From contig NZ_CP150900.1 of assembly GCF_038050405.1 (NCBI RefSeq), positions 930,001 through 994,000 of the forward strand: a stretch of DNA of 64,000 nucleotides. Direction: 5' to 3'. The stretch comes from Paraburkholderia sp. IMGN_8 (GTDB lineage Bacteria > Pseudomonadota > Gammaproteobacteria > Burkholderiales > Burkholderiaceae). Below are positions 8,213 through 16,614 of the stretch, in pieces. Made by a program: the position numbers and the translations under genes. Positions within the stretch are counted from its first letter, which is position 1. The number at the start of each line of letters is the position of its first letter. Below the pieces are notes generated by a model. The model was given only the letters and a program-made list of their open reading frames with translations, was not told where the DNA came from and did not search any database.

Positions 8213-8345
8213 GGCAATTCTGAATTTCAATTGCCAGGTCTGATGGCCAGGAAGCCGTCAGCGATATCCAGTAATGGATTGAATGGCAAAAGGTTCGGTT
8301 TGAGGGCTATGCCCGCTTTTATAAAATATCGAGGGAAACTGGAAC

Positions 8346-8549
8346 ATGGAAACTGGTATCGTCAAATGGTTCAACGATGCTAAGGGTTTTGGCTTCATCA
8401 CGTCGGATTCGGGCGGCGAAGATCTGTTCGCACACTTTTCGGAAATTCGCAGCGAAGGTTTCAAGTCGCTGAAGGAAAATCAGCGCGTGTCCTTCGACGT
8501 GAAGACGGGCCCGAAAGGCAAGCAAGCGGCTAACATTCAGCCGCTGTAA
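8346..8549 (+). CDS. cspA: CspA-family cold-shock RNA/DNA chaperone
   Basis: Single-domain OB-fold protein that melts RNA secondary structure. The 67-residue product is the normal family length and contains the RNP1-like KGFGFITS and RNP2-like DLFAHFSEI motifs with the expected aromatic residues, after the start [14 protein letters not shown]. An AGGGA element precedes the ATG. It is a single transcription unit with its own promoter (8183-8212), a leader of about 127 bases and a terminator at 8600-8625. Whether it is cold-induced or constitutive cannot be read directly, but the long leader favours regulation at the RNA level. Confidence 0.95.
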   Translation: METGIVKWFNDAKGFGFITSDSGGEDLFAHFSEIRSEGFKSLKENQRVSFDVKTGPKGKQAANIQPL

Positions 8550-8599
8550 GTCGCGCCGCGCTGACCGGCGTCTGCCGCCGCGCAGCCAGTTCGTCGAAG

Positions 8600-8625
8600 A
8601 GCCCTCGCATTGGCGAGGGCTTTTT
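8600..8625 (+). terminator. cspA terminator
   Basis: Arms AGCCCTCGC and GCGAGGGCT around ATTG are followed by a T run; it lies about 50 bases after the cspA stop codon. Confidence 0.92.
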
Positions 8626-8904
8626 AATTGATGACACGCTATTTTTTGTAGCGCGACTTACGCCATTAACTATCCGGTTCGAACGGGCCGCGCAAAAGAT
8701 AGGGAAAGCATGAAAACACGCCGAGTGTTTTAAATAACCGCCATAAAGCCATAATAATTCGACGGTTGGTTTGCGGATCGAGGCCCAGCAGCAAAGCCGT
8801 CTTTGCACGGCATGGCCGCTATGAGAATGCGATGCTGTCCGGGTGCGGAGCGGCCAACTGGTGCATACTTGCCGCAAAGCCACGCATCCAAAGTATCCCT
8901 TTCC

Positions 8905-10068
8905 ATGTCTGAACAGTTTTTGCCGGAACCGGCTCTCGATGTGCCGATCGTCTTCGTCGACCTTGAAACCACGGGCGGCACGACCAGCGAGCATCGCATC
9001 ACCGAAGTCGGCGTAGTCGAAGTAGGGTCGGCCGGCGTGTCGCGCTGGAGCAGTCTGGTCGATCCTCAGCAACCGATTCCGTCCTTCATTCAGCAGCTCA
9101 CCGGCATCACCAATGCGATGGTGCACGGCGCGCCGACGTTCGACGCTATCGCGCCGGCCCTTTTTGAGCGCCTGAGCGGCAAATTGTTCGTGGCGCACAA
9201 CGCAAGTTTCGATCGCGGTTTTCTGCGCAGCGAGTTTCGCCGGGTTGGGCTTGCATTCGATCCGGACGTGCTGTGTACCGTGCGTTTGTCGCGCGCGTTG
9301 TTTCCTGCGGAAAAGCGCCATGGGCTCGACGCGCTGGTCGAACGTCACGCGCTGGTGCCGTCCGATCGCCACCGCGCGCTCGCTGATGCCGATCTGATCT
9401 GGCAGTTCTGGCAGCGTCTGCATGGCCTCGTGCCACTCGACGTATTGCGGGCGCAGATCGAGCGCACCACGCGGCGCTACCGGCTCGCCGGCGACATCAC
9501 TGAAGATTTGCTCGATACCGCGCCGGCCGGATGCGGTGTTTATGCATTCTATGGAGAAGAGGACCTGCCACTGTATGTCGGGCGCAGCGTGCGTGTCCGT
9601 CAGAGGTTGCGCTCGCATTTGACCGGCGAGCGGCGTTCGTCGAAGGATGTGCGGCTCGCGCAGCAGGTGCGGCGGGTTGAGTGGCGCGCAACGGGCGGCG
9701 AATTGGGCGCCTTGCTCACGGAGGCTCAATGGATCGCGGCGCTCCGTCCAGGGCACAACCGCGTGCCGCGTATCGCGAAGAGCGATCCGGCGGACGCGCC
9801 TTGGCCTTTCGACGGCCCGATTGTTTTCGAGGAGCGTGAAGAGGCTTCGCACGCCCGAACCTTTCACGTTGTCGATAGATGGCGCTACATCGGCCATGCG
9901 CCGTCGCTCGCACAGGCGGCGACGCTGCATGCGTCCAGTGGCGCCGGGCCGTTCGAACTGTCGACCTATCGCATTCTGCAAACTCATCTTGCGCGCGGCT
10001 TGCGTGTGATGCCGTTGAGTATCCCGGCCGGCGCAGCAGCGCCGCTGGGCGCGCCGAGCCTCGCTTAA
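8905..10068 (+). CDS. DnaQ-like 3'-5' exonuclease fused to a GIY-YIG endonuclease
   Basis: The 387-residue product carries a DEDDh exonuclease domain at about residues 10-180 (VFVDLETTG for the first acidic pair, HNASFDRGFL, and HRALADA with the final His/Asp). A GIY-YIG domain follows at about residues 205-290 (CGVYAFYGEEDLPLYVGRS, then RQRLRSHL). About 100 residues with no obvious motif complete it. The exonuclease half resembles DNA polymerase III epsilon and the second half resembles UvrC/Cho-type nucleases, so a DNA repair role is likely. The start at 8905 opens directly with the exonuclease fold; no strong ribosome site is visible there. It is a single gene convergent with the chorismate mutase gene. 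Confidence 0.88.
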   Translation: MSEQFLPEPALDVPIVFVDLETTGGTTSEHRITEVGVVEVGSAGVSRWSSLVDPQQPIPSFIQQLTGITNAMVHGAPTFDAIAPALFERLSGKLFVAHNASFDRGFLRSEFRRVGLAFDPDVLCTVRLSRALFPAEKRHGLDALVERHALVPSDRHRALADADLIWQFWQRLHGLVPLDVLRAQIERTTRRYRLAGDITEDLLDTAPAGCGVYAFYGEEDLPLYVGRSVRVRQRLRSHLTGERRSSKDVRLAQQVRRVEWRATGGELGALLTEAQWIAALRPGHNRVPRIAKSDPADAPWPFDGPIVFEEREEASHARTFHVVDRWRYIGHAPSLAQAATLHASSGAGPFELSTYRILQTHLARGLRVMPLSIPAGAAAPLGAPSLA

Positions 10069-10089
10069 CCGGTAGCTTGACGCGGGTTC

Positions 10090-10113
10090 TGCCGCACGTT
10101 TGACCGTGCGGCA
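10090..10113. terminator. hairpin between convergent genes, possible terminator
   Basis: A 9-bp perfect stem (TGCCGCACG/CGTGCGGCA) lies in the 51-base gap between the exonuclease gene and the convergent chorismate mutase gene. Neither side has a clear T run, so termination is inferred from position only. Confidence 0.4.
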
Positions 10114-10119
10114 AACCGA

Positions 10120-10716
10120 TTAGCCGGTCGCGCCGACCCCTCCGGTTTCGCAAACATGGCCAAGTGCGCGCGTCAGTGCGCTCGAGCGGGTCGAGTCGTA
10201 ACGGGTCAACGATTTCCAGTTAGCAAGCGATTGCGCCACGCGTGACGGACAATCCGGCGCCGCGCGCAGCGGTTGTACGCGCGCGAGCCCAGCCACCAGC
10301 GACTGCGTCAGCCGGTCCAGTTGCGGCCTCGTGCTGCTCGCGAGGTCGGGCGCCGGCCCTTCCGGCGGCCGCGTGCTGCGCCAGCTGTCAAACAGCGCGT
10401 TCTGCACGTCCTTGCTCGCGTCGATCTGATCCTGGAAGAAGGCATGAGCAAACGCCGGATCGACGTTCGCCGCAACGGCGCGCTTCTCGACGTCGGCGAG
10501 CAACGCGTTTTCGCGCGGCGTATCGGTGATCGCCTGATGGTTCGCCCACTTCCAGCGCGCAACGGGTTCTGCCAGCGCCAGACGTTGCGAAGCCAGCGCG
10601 ATCAGATTGGTGAGCGCGGTGTCGTCGCCGTCCGCGACGGCGGGGGCAGGCGCGAGCGCAAGCGCGGTGAATAACGCGAGCGCGCATGACGTGCCAAAGC
10701 GATGCGAACGATTCAT
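10120..10716 (-). CDS. secreted (periplasmic) AroQ-type chorismate mutase
   Basis: Converts chorismate to prephenate. The 198-residue precursor has a signal peptide (hydrophobic core ALALFTALALAPAPAVADG, cleavage after about residue 28). An all-helical AroQ-gamma domain follows: SQRLALAEPVARWKW supplies the first active-site Arg/Lys region, and KRAVAANVDPAFAHAFFQDQIDASKDVQ matches the second helix. The C-terminal half has the CPS...C pair expected for the disulphide of the secreted gamma class. Periplasmic chorismate mutases occur in other proteobacteria and mycobacteria; their role outside the cytosol is unclear. No aromatic amino acid genes are adjacent. Confidence 0.88.
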   Translation of the reverse strand: MNRSHRFGTSCALALFTALALAPAPAVADGDDTALTNLIALASQRLALAEPVARWKWANHQAITDTPRENALLADVEKRAVAANVDPAFAHAFFQDQIDASKDVQNALFDSWRSTRPPEGPAPDLASSTRPQLDRLTQSLVAGLARVQPLRAAPDCPSRVAQSLANWKSLTRYDSTRSSALTRALGHVCETGGVGATG

Positions 10717-11002
10717 GGAAAGCAGGATTGGCCGAACAGCCGCGGAAGAAAAAACAGAAGAATAGACGATGCGTCAATCAAGCGGCGTGTTGACCGCTCA
10801 AAAACAAGTGCCTGAAATATTCAAGCGGACATCTGTTTAGAAGATGTGCATGAACTGACACTGGGCCGCACGGCCCAGCGCCGCGATCAAACAGCCGTAG
10901 TCACCGCCCCGAAGCGGATGCAAAACGATTGTCCAGACGCGCGCAAACCCTCGCCGCGCGCCGGCCGCGCGGACGCCGATGCTGCATCGCGCCACCGCAT
11001 GA

Positions 11003-11152
11003 TTACTTCGAGTCGCACGACTTGCGTTGTTCGTCGAAAAAGGCGCGAACGTGCTCAGGCAGTTCTGCACCCAGGAACTCGACGCCAGCGGGTTCCGGAT
11101 CCGGGCTAAAAACTTTATCCGGGGTCGGAATCTTCGGTGGTTTGGCATCCAT
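11003..11152 (-). CDS. small acidic protein of unknown function, 49 residues
   Basis: The frame from the ATG at 11152 to the TAA at 11003-11005 encodes a 49-residue product. It starts MDAKPPKIPTPDKVFSPDPE, continues GVEFLGAELPEHVRAFFDEQ and ends RKSCDSK. A strong AAGGAGA ribosome site lies upstream of the ATG. It is proline-rich at the start and amphipathic in the middle, without a signal peptide or membrane segment. The overlapping longer minus-strand frame that starts at 11148 has poor composition and no ribosome site of its own. It is a stand-alone gene. I do not recognise a named family. Confidence 0.68.
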   Translation of the reverse strand: MDAKPPKIPTPDKVFSPDPEPAGVEFLGAELPEHVRAFFDEQRKSCDSK

Positions 11153-11668
11153 GATCTCTCTCCTTTACAAACCGATTATCTGCCTCGGTCCCCGTTTTGC
11201 ACCAGTATCTGATGCGGCTCGCATGACGTTTGTTGCTTTAACGGCACACGCCAACCTGGGCGCGGAATGTTTGAATAGAATTTATCGGTTGGCTGCGCAT
11301 CTTCCAGCTCTTGATGCTGCCAATCCAACAAGTTCGTTATTCCTTGCTACACCCTTCCCAGCCTTGCCCCGCGTGCCTTCAACGGATTAACTTTCGTACG
11401 TCCGTGCGTCAATCGTTCATATGTGCTGACATGAACAAAACAACTCATTTTTTGTGCGCTGCCGCATCGGCAGGATTTTCTTGCGGTGAGTCCGAGCGGT
11501 CGTTAATTACCGATCCGTTCAATCAGCCCCTAATCTTTTTGTTAACGAACGATTCAGCTCGTTCGTTGACGAGCGAGAATACTTTTTAAGTCATTCTCCG
11601 CAAATAAATACGCGCCACGTCCCCGGCGGAACGCAACGCGGTGAGTGGCGCTCGCAATGGGCGAACTC
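11153..11668. other. gene-free stretch of about 500 bases
   Basis: Short frames exist on both strands but none combines a ribosome site with sensible composition. The promoter of the 49-residue gene should lie at the left end. At 11540-11575 there are several near-palindromic GTTCGTT/AACGAAC words, of unknown meaning. Confidence 0.5.
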
Positions 11669-12784
11669 TTATGCGCGAGGGGCGGGAATCTTCACCGGCG
11701 CGGAGTAGGCCGCCGATTTGTCGCTGACTTCGACTTGGCCGTGAATTCGCGCCTGGTGGCCGTCGGCGAACATGTAATACGGGAAGGGGCGGGCCGGTTC
11801 CGATACCGCGTCGAGCCGGGCGATCAGTTCCGGCGCGAGCGTGAAGTCGAGCGAGCCGAGCGACTCCTGCAATTGCTCCGGCTTGGTCGCGCCGACGATG
11901 ATGCTCGACACGCCGCGCTTCTGATGCAGCCAGTTGAGCGCGACCTGTGCCATCGGCCTGCCTGCCAGGTTCGCGACGGCCTCCAGTTCCGCGACGATCT
12001 GAAAGTTGCGCTCGGTCAGTTTGTCGAAGCCCGGCGGCGGCGCGCTTGCCACGCTCGCCAGCCGTCCACTGCCTGAGACGCTGGCAGAAGCGCCGCTTTG
12101 TGAAGGCCGATATTTCCCTGACAGCACACCCATGCCGAGCGGACTCCACGGCACGAGCCCCATACCCAGATTGGCGGCGAGATCGGCGAACTCGTTTTCC
12201 GCGTTACGCTCGATCATCGAGTATTCGAGCTGCATCGCCGCGACCGGCTCGAAGCCGCGCCAGTCGGCGAGGGTCTGCGCGCGCCCGGCGAACCACGCTG
12301 GCGTATCCGACAGACCGACATAGCGGATCTTGCCGGCGCGCACTGCGTCGTCCATGGCGCGCATCACTTCGTCTACCGGCGTCACGCGGTCCCACGTGTG
12401 CAGATAGTACAAGTCGATGTAGTCGGTACCGAGACGCTTGAGCGAGCCGTCGAGCGCGCGCAGCAGATTCTTGCGGTGGTTGCCGCCCGCGTTCGGATTG
12501 CCGGTCTCGGCGTTGTAGCCGTATTTGGTCGCGATCACCAAACGGTCGCGCAGGCCGCGCGCCGCAACGAATTTGCCTAGCCATTTTTCGCTGGTGCCTT
12601 CGGTGTACAGGTCGGCGGTATCGACAAAGTTGCCGCCGGCATCCAGGTACAGATCGAAGAGACGTTGAGCCGATTTTTCCTCGGCACCCCAGCCCCATTC
12701 GGTGCCGAAGGTCATCGTGCCGAGTGCGATCGGGCTCACGCGCAGACCCGAGCGGCCGAGCAGGTTATAGCGGTTCATCGTCAT
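11669..12784 (-). CDS. aldo/keto reductase
   Basis: NADPH-dependent carbonyl reductase of the YajO/Tas-like branch. The 371-residue product begins MTMNRYNLLGRSGLRVSPIALGTMTFG. It has the catalytic tetrad region NFVDTADLYTEGTSEKWLG (Asp and Tyr), an ATKYGYN lysine segment and YYLHTWDRVTPVDEVMRAMD (His), and ends with the GATKPEQLQE cofactor loop. A Ser/Ala-rich insert (GASASVSGSGRLASVAS) at about residues 238-254 is unusual. AAGGAGA lies 5 bases before the ATG at 12784. It is divergent from the LysR gene at 12913, which is its likely regulator. The substrate is unknown. Confidence 0.92.
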   Translation of the reverse strand: MTMNRYNLLGRSGLRVSPIALGTMTFGTEWGWGAEEKSAQRLFDLYLDAGGNFVDTADLYTEGTSEKWLGKFVAARGLRDRLVIATKYGYNAETGNPNAGGNHRKNLLRALDGSLKRLGTDYIDLYYLHTWDRVTPVDEVMRAMDDAVRAGKIRYVGLSDTPAWFAGRAQTLADWRGFEPVAAMQLEYSMIERNAENEFADLAANLGMGLVPWSPLGMGVLSGKYRPSQSGASASVSGSGRLASVASAPPPGFDKLTERNFQIVAELEAVANLAGRPMAQVALNWLHQKRGVSSIIVGATKPEQLQESLGSLDFTLAPELIARLDAVSEPARPFPYYMFADGHQARIHGQVEVSDKSAAYSAPVKIPAPRA

Positions 12785-12807
12785 GTCAGTCTCCTTGAAC
12801 AGTGACG

Positions 12808-12853
12808 CGAAACGAATCGCGTCGATGTGGCTATCGTGCGCCGATTCGTTTCG
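12808..12853. promoter_or_regulatory. 12-bp perfect inverted repeat in the divergent promoter region
   Basis: CGAAACGAATCG (12808-12819) and CGATTCGTTTCG (12842-12853) are perfect inverted copies 22 bases apart, centred between the aldo/keto reductase and LysR genes. The position and spacing fit a two-site operator bound by a dimeric or tetrameric regulator, most simply the adjacent LysR protein. The match is seen directly; the binding is inferred. Confidence 0.6.
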
Positions 12854-12912
12854 TGAAAAAATGCCGCTTGTCTGCAAAAATTATGAAGCTGGACTTAATA
12901 ATAGGAGGTGCG

Positions 12913-13824
12913 ATGGATCCTGCTCAGTTGCCGGCGCTGATGGCGTTCGCCTCTGTGGCGCGTCACGGCAGCTTTACGCATGCGGCCGGCGAAACCGGTG
13001 TGACGGCGTCCGCGCTGTCGCAAACCATCCGCGCGCTCGAGACGCAGCTGAACGTGCGTCTGTTCAACCGGACCACCCGGCGTGTGGCGCTGACCGAGGC
13101 CGGCGCGCAGTTCCTCGCGGACGTGGAACCTGCGCTGGCCGCGCTTGAGGCCGCTTTCGAAGCGCTCGACGAAACCCGTGACCAGCCCGCCGGAACGCTG
13201 CGCATCAATCTGCCGAGGGTCGCGAGCGAGTTGCTGGTGCTGCCGCATCTGGCTGAATTCACACGCCGCTATCCGCAGATCCGCCTGGACATGACGCTCG
13301 ACGACGGGTTTGCCGACGTGGTCGGCGAAGGCTTCGACGCGGGCATCCGGCTCGGCGAGCGGGTGGCGCAAGACATGGTGGCGGTGTCGCTGGGCGGCGA
13401 GATTCGCATTGTCGTGGCAGGCTCGCCGGCTTATTTCGAACGCTACACGCCGCCCGCAACGCCCGCCGATCTCGCCGCTCACGATTGCCTGCGCTATCGC
13501 TTCTCGACCAGTGGCGGTATCTATCGATGGGAGTTTGCGCCGCCTGACGACCCGGCGCGCGTGTTCGAAGTCGAGACGCACGGCAGTTTCGTGACGAACG
13601 ATCTGCGCACGATGGTGCAAGCGGCGGAGCAGGGCGTCGGTCTGCTGCACGTGATCGACGATTACATACGCGAGCAACTCGAAGACGGCCGGCTCGTGCG
13701 CGTGCTGGGTGGGTGGTGTCCGAGCTTTCCGGGGTTCTATCTGTACACGGCGAGCCGCGCGCAGATGCCGCTCAAGCTGCGCGCGCTAATCGATTTCCTG
13801 AAGGAAAAACGCGGCGCCGGCTGA
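12913..13824 (+). CDS. LysR-family transcriptional regulator
   Basis: The 303-residue product has the usual LysR length. The N-terminal winged helix-turn-helix is at about residues 5-62 (LMAFASVARHGSFTHAAGETGVTASALSQTIRALE), followed by the linker helix and a periplasmic-binding-like effector domain (LRINLPRVASELLVLP through GVGLLHVIDDYI). The start at 12913 follows GGAGG by about 5 bases; an upstream in-frame ATG at 12802 is rejected. It is divergent from the aldo/keto reductase gene, with a perfect 12-bp inverted repeat between them, so it probably regulates that gene and itself. The inducer is unknown. Confidence 0.94.
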   Translation: MDPAQLPALMAFASVARHGSFTHAAGETGVTASALSQTIRALETQLNVRLFNRTTRRVALTEAGAQFLADVEPALAALEAAFEALDETRDQPAGTLRINLPRVASELLVLPHLAEFTRRYPQIRLDMTLDDGFADVVGEGFDAGIRLGERVAQDMVAVSLGGEIRIVVAGSPAYFERYTPPATPADLAAHDCLRYRFSTSGGIYRWEFAPPDDPARVFEVETHGSFVTNDLRTMVQAAEQGVGLLHVIDDYIREQLEDGRLVRVLGGWCPSFPGFYLYTASRAQMPLKLRALIDFLKEKRGAG

Positions 13825-14048
13825 GCACGCACTTCCTTCAGGCCAGTAACCGCTGCTGCAGATACGCGGCAGCGCGGCTGCCGACGCACGATGATCTCAT
13901 TTTGCAACATAGGTAGATGACCGCCTGGTAAGCGCAGACGACCCGGTCCATTATTGGGACATCTATCCGTGGCCTAGAGTGCGGTGGATAACGGACGCCC
14001 AGGAACCAGCACGGAAGATGGCTATCTTTGCCCTTCGGAGGGTTCATC

Positions 14049-14249
14049 ATGGAAAACGCGGTCTACTGGAATGGACGCCAGGTCGGAATCGAGTGCGCCG
14101 GCCGGATCTTATGGTTTTCGTCGGCGCCGAAGGAGGCGATCGCTGCGTACGGCACTCAGCAGACCACGAAAGACAAAGCCATCACCGAAGATGTCGTCGT
14201 GGCTCGCAACCTAGTCGTGATCGCCCGATGCGACAGGCTGGGTTTTTGA
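14049..14249 (+). CDS. small protein of unknown function, 66 residues
   Basis: The product begins MENAVYWNGRQVGIECAGRILWF and ends VVIARCDRLGF. A CGGAGG ribosome site lies 7 bases before the ATG at 14049. The sequence alternates short beta-type segments with a charged middle, and shows no signal peptide or membrane helix. No family is recognised. It stands alone between the LysR gene and a strong terminator-like hairpin, which supports a short transcription unit. Confidence 0.55.
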   Translation: MENAVYWNGRQVGIECAGRILWFSSAPKEAIAAYGTQQTTKDKAITEDVVVARNLVVIARCDRLGF

Positions 14250-14359
14250 ATCCATGATTGACTGGTGCGTTGCCTTTCTTTGAGAAAGTCTGCGCCAGGC
14301 ACTGAAGCAACGCTGATTGATTGAACCTGATTGCGAAGCGGTCTCGCGTTCTGCAGAAA

Positions 14360-14394
14360 GCAAAAAGCCCAGTCGCGATGACTGGGCTTTTTGC
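14360..14394. terminator. bidirectional terminator
   Basis: A 15-bp perfect stem (14360-14374 with 14380-14394) contains an A5 run on one arm and T5 on the other around GCCCAGTC/GACTGGGC. It serves the tRNA-Thr gene on the minus strand, 12 bases away, and could also end the short plus-strand gene at 14049-14249. Confidence 0.85.
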
Positions 14395-14405
14395 TTGAAT
14401 CTTGA

Positions 14406-14481
14406 TGGTGCCGGAAAGAGGAATCGAACCCCCGACCTTCGCATTACGAATGCGCTGCTCTACCGTCTGAGCTATTCCGGC
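14406..14481 (-). tRNA. tRNA-Thr (anticodon CGT)
   Basis: A complete 76-base cloverleaf on the minus strand with encoded CCA. The acceptor stem is GCCGGAA/TTCCGGC, the anticodon loop TTCGTAA gives CGT, and the T arm contains GGTTCGATTC. It closely resembles E. coli tRNA-Thr(CGU) through the anticodon arm and reads ACG. Confidence 0.96.
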
Positions 14482-14536
14482 ATCAGGAGAACCGAGATTA
14501 TAGGGACTTCTTTACGAGCTTGGCAAGCCCCTATGC

Positions 14537-15553
<1,017 letters not shown>

Positions 15554-15675
15554 TGCTGTACTCCGGGGAGGCTTGAGGAATATCTCGATTTTAACCGCTG
15601 GTTGTGTCTACTCCGTGCTTTTGAGATGTAAGGGTGTGCGGTGACGTCGCCGAGCGCTGTATTGCGCGGCGAAAT

Positions 15676-16131
15676 TCAGGCTTTGCGGCGTGCCTTGATG
15701 GCCGTGACATGGCCGGTGAGGCTGGCGGCGAGCGCTGCTGCACGGGCATGCTCGGGCGTGATTTTCGGCATTTTCGGCCGGTTCGCCTTCGGCATCGGCT
15801 CGATCTCGCGTTCGATCTGCTCGCCGGCCGCCGCGGTGGCGACGCGCAGGTCGTAGCCGATCTGCAGGTTCAGCCAGAACTGCGCGCTCGCGCCGAAGTA
15901 ACGCTCGAGTCGCAGCGCGGTATCGGCCGAGATGGCACGCTTGCCGCGCACGATGTCGTTGATGCGCGGCGCCGGTACGCGCAGCGCAAGCGCGAGCGCA
16001 TTGACGGACATGCCGAGCGGTTCAAGGAACTCGCAGCGCAGAATCTCGCCCGGATGGATTTCCGGGATGCGTTCGCCGGTGTCGATGTCGGAGAAATCGA
16101 TGCTCTCCAGATCGGAGCGTTTGATGACCAT
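15676..16131 (-). CDS. higA: HigA-type antitoxin (XRE family)
   Basis: Antitoxin and autorepressor paired with the upstream HigB. The 151-residue product has the HigA core HPGEILRCEFLEPLGMSVNALALALRVPAPRINDIVRGKRAISADTALRLERYFG (helix-turn-helix at about residues 37-60) and then a lysine/alanine-rich tail of about 60 residues, longer than usual HigA. The start at 16131 is preceded by GGGAGA with a 5-base gap; an upstream in-frame ATG at 16173 overlaps the toxin gene end and is less likely. The toxin-first order and short gap to higB are the normal higBA layout. Confidence 0.9.
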   Translation of the reverse strand: MVIKRSDLESIDFSDIDTGERIPEIHPGEILRCEFLEPLGMSVNALALALRVPAPRINDIVRGKRAISADTALRLERYFGASAQFWLNLQIGYDLRVATAAAGEQIEREIEPMPKANRPKMPKITPEHARAAALAASLTGHVTAIKARRKA

Positions 16132-16147
16132 GCCGGTCTCCCAATAA

Positions 16148-16429
16148 TCAGTGATAGTCGACAATCTCGACATTCAGCGCCTCGCCGTCGACAAAATGAA
16201 AACAGATGCGCCACTGTGCGTTGATGCGAATGCTCCATTGCCCGCTGCGCTGACCCTGTAAGGCTTCGAGCCTGTTACCGGGCGGCGTGTGCAAGCTGTG
16301 GATCGAATTGGCTGCGTCGATCATCAGCAGCTTGCGCCGTGCGAGTGCCTGCATGTGAAGCGGCAGTGAATGCACGAACCTGCCCTGAAAGATTCTCGCC
16401 GTAGCTTTGTCGCCGAATGTCGTGATCAT
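16148..16429 (-). CDS. higB: HigB-type toxin (RelE superfamily mRNA interferase)
   Basis: Ribosome-dependent mRNA endonuclease. The 93-residue product has the family start MITTFGDKATARIFQGRFVHSLP and the core RLEALQGQRSGQWSIRINAQWRICFHF, with the arginines of the catalytic face. It ends in VEIVDYH, as HigB proteins do. Its stop codon lies 16 bases before the higA start. There is no Shine-Dalgarno element before the ATG, and a possible -10 (TATCAT) lies only 3 bases upstream, so translation may be leaderless. A palindrome just upstream is the likely HigA operator. Confidence 0.9.
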   Translation of the reverse strand: MITTFGDKATARIFQGRFVHSLPLHMQALARRKLLMIDAANSIHSLHTPPGNRLEALQGQRSGQWSIRINAQWRICFHFVDGEALNVEIVDYH

Positions 16430-16431
16430 GG

Positions 16432-16460
16432 GATGATATAACGCATAGCGTTAAACGTAA
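16432..16460 (-). promoter_or_regulatory. higBA promoter/operator candidate
   Basis: The palindrome AACGC-N3-GCGTT occupies 16440-16452. On the minus strand it lies in the spacer between TTTACG (-35-like) and TATCAT (-10-like), which are 17 bases apart. Overlap of an inverted repeat with the promoter is how HigA-type repressors control themselves. The elements are seen; their function is inferred. Confidence 0.55.
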
Positions 16461-16555
16461 ACCGTTAAATGAATGCGTTTACTTTCGCCCTGCCGATACG
16501 ATACGAACAGTCGTCCAGATGGCTAACGTTGCCGTCAAGCCGCCGCGTCAGGACG

Positions 16556-16581
16556 AAAAAAAGCCGGCAACACGTGCCGGC
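16556..16581 (-). terminator. pepN terminator
   Basis: Arms GCCGGCA and TGCCGGC (16563-16581) with a 5-base loop are followed on the minus strand by seven T residues, 34 bases beyond the pepN stop codon. Confidence 0.9.
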
Positions 16582-16614
16582 TCTTTGCATGCCAAAAGTG
16601 CTTTCAGATAGTCA

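Noticed and set aside
8530..9987. 485-codon minus-strand frame opposite the exonuclease fusion
   Set aside because: Antisense shadow; the plus-strand frame has two recognisable nuclease domains.
10837..11148. 103-codon minus-strand frame overlapping the 49-residue gene
   Set aside because: It starts 4 bases inside the better supported gene, in another frame, and has a composition unlike real proteins.
11311..11589. 92-codon plus-strand frame
   Set aside because: No ribosome site and low-quality composition in a gene-free, AT-rich stretch.
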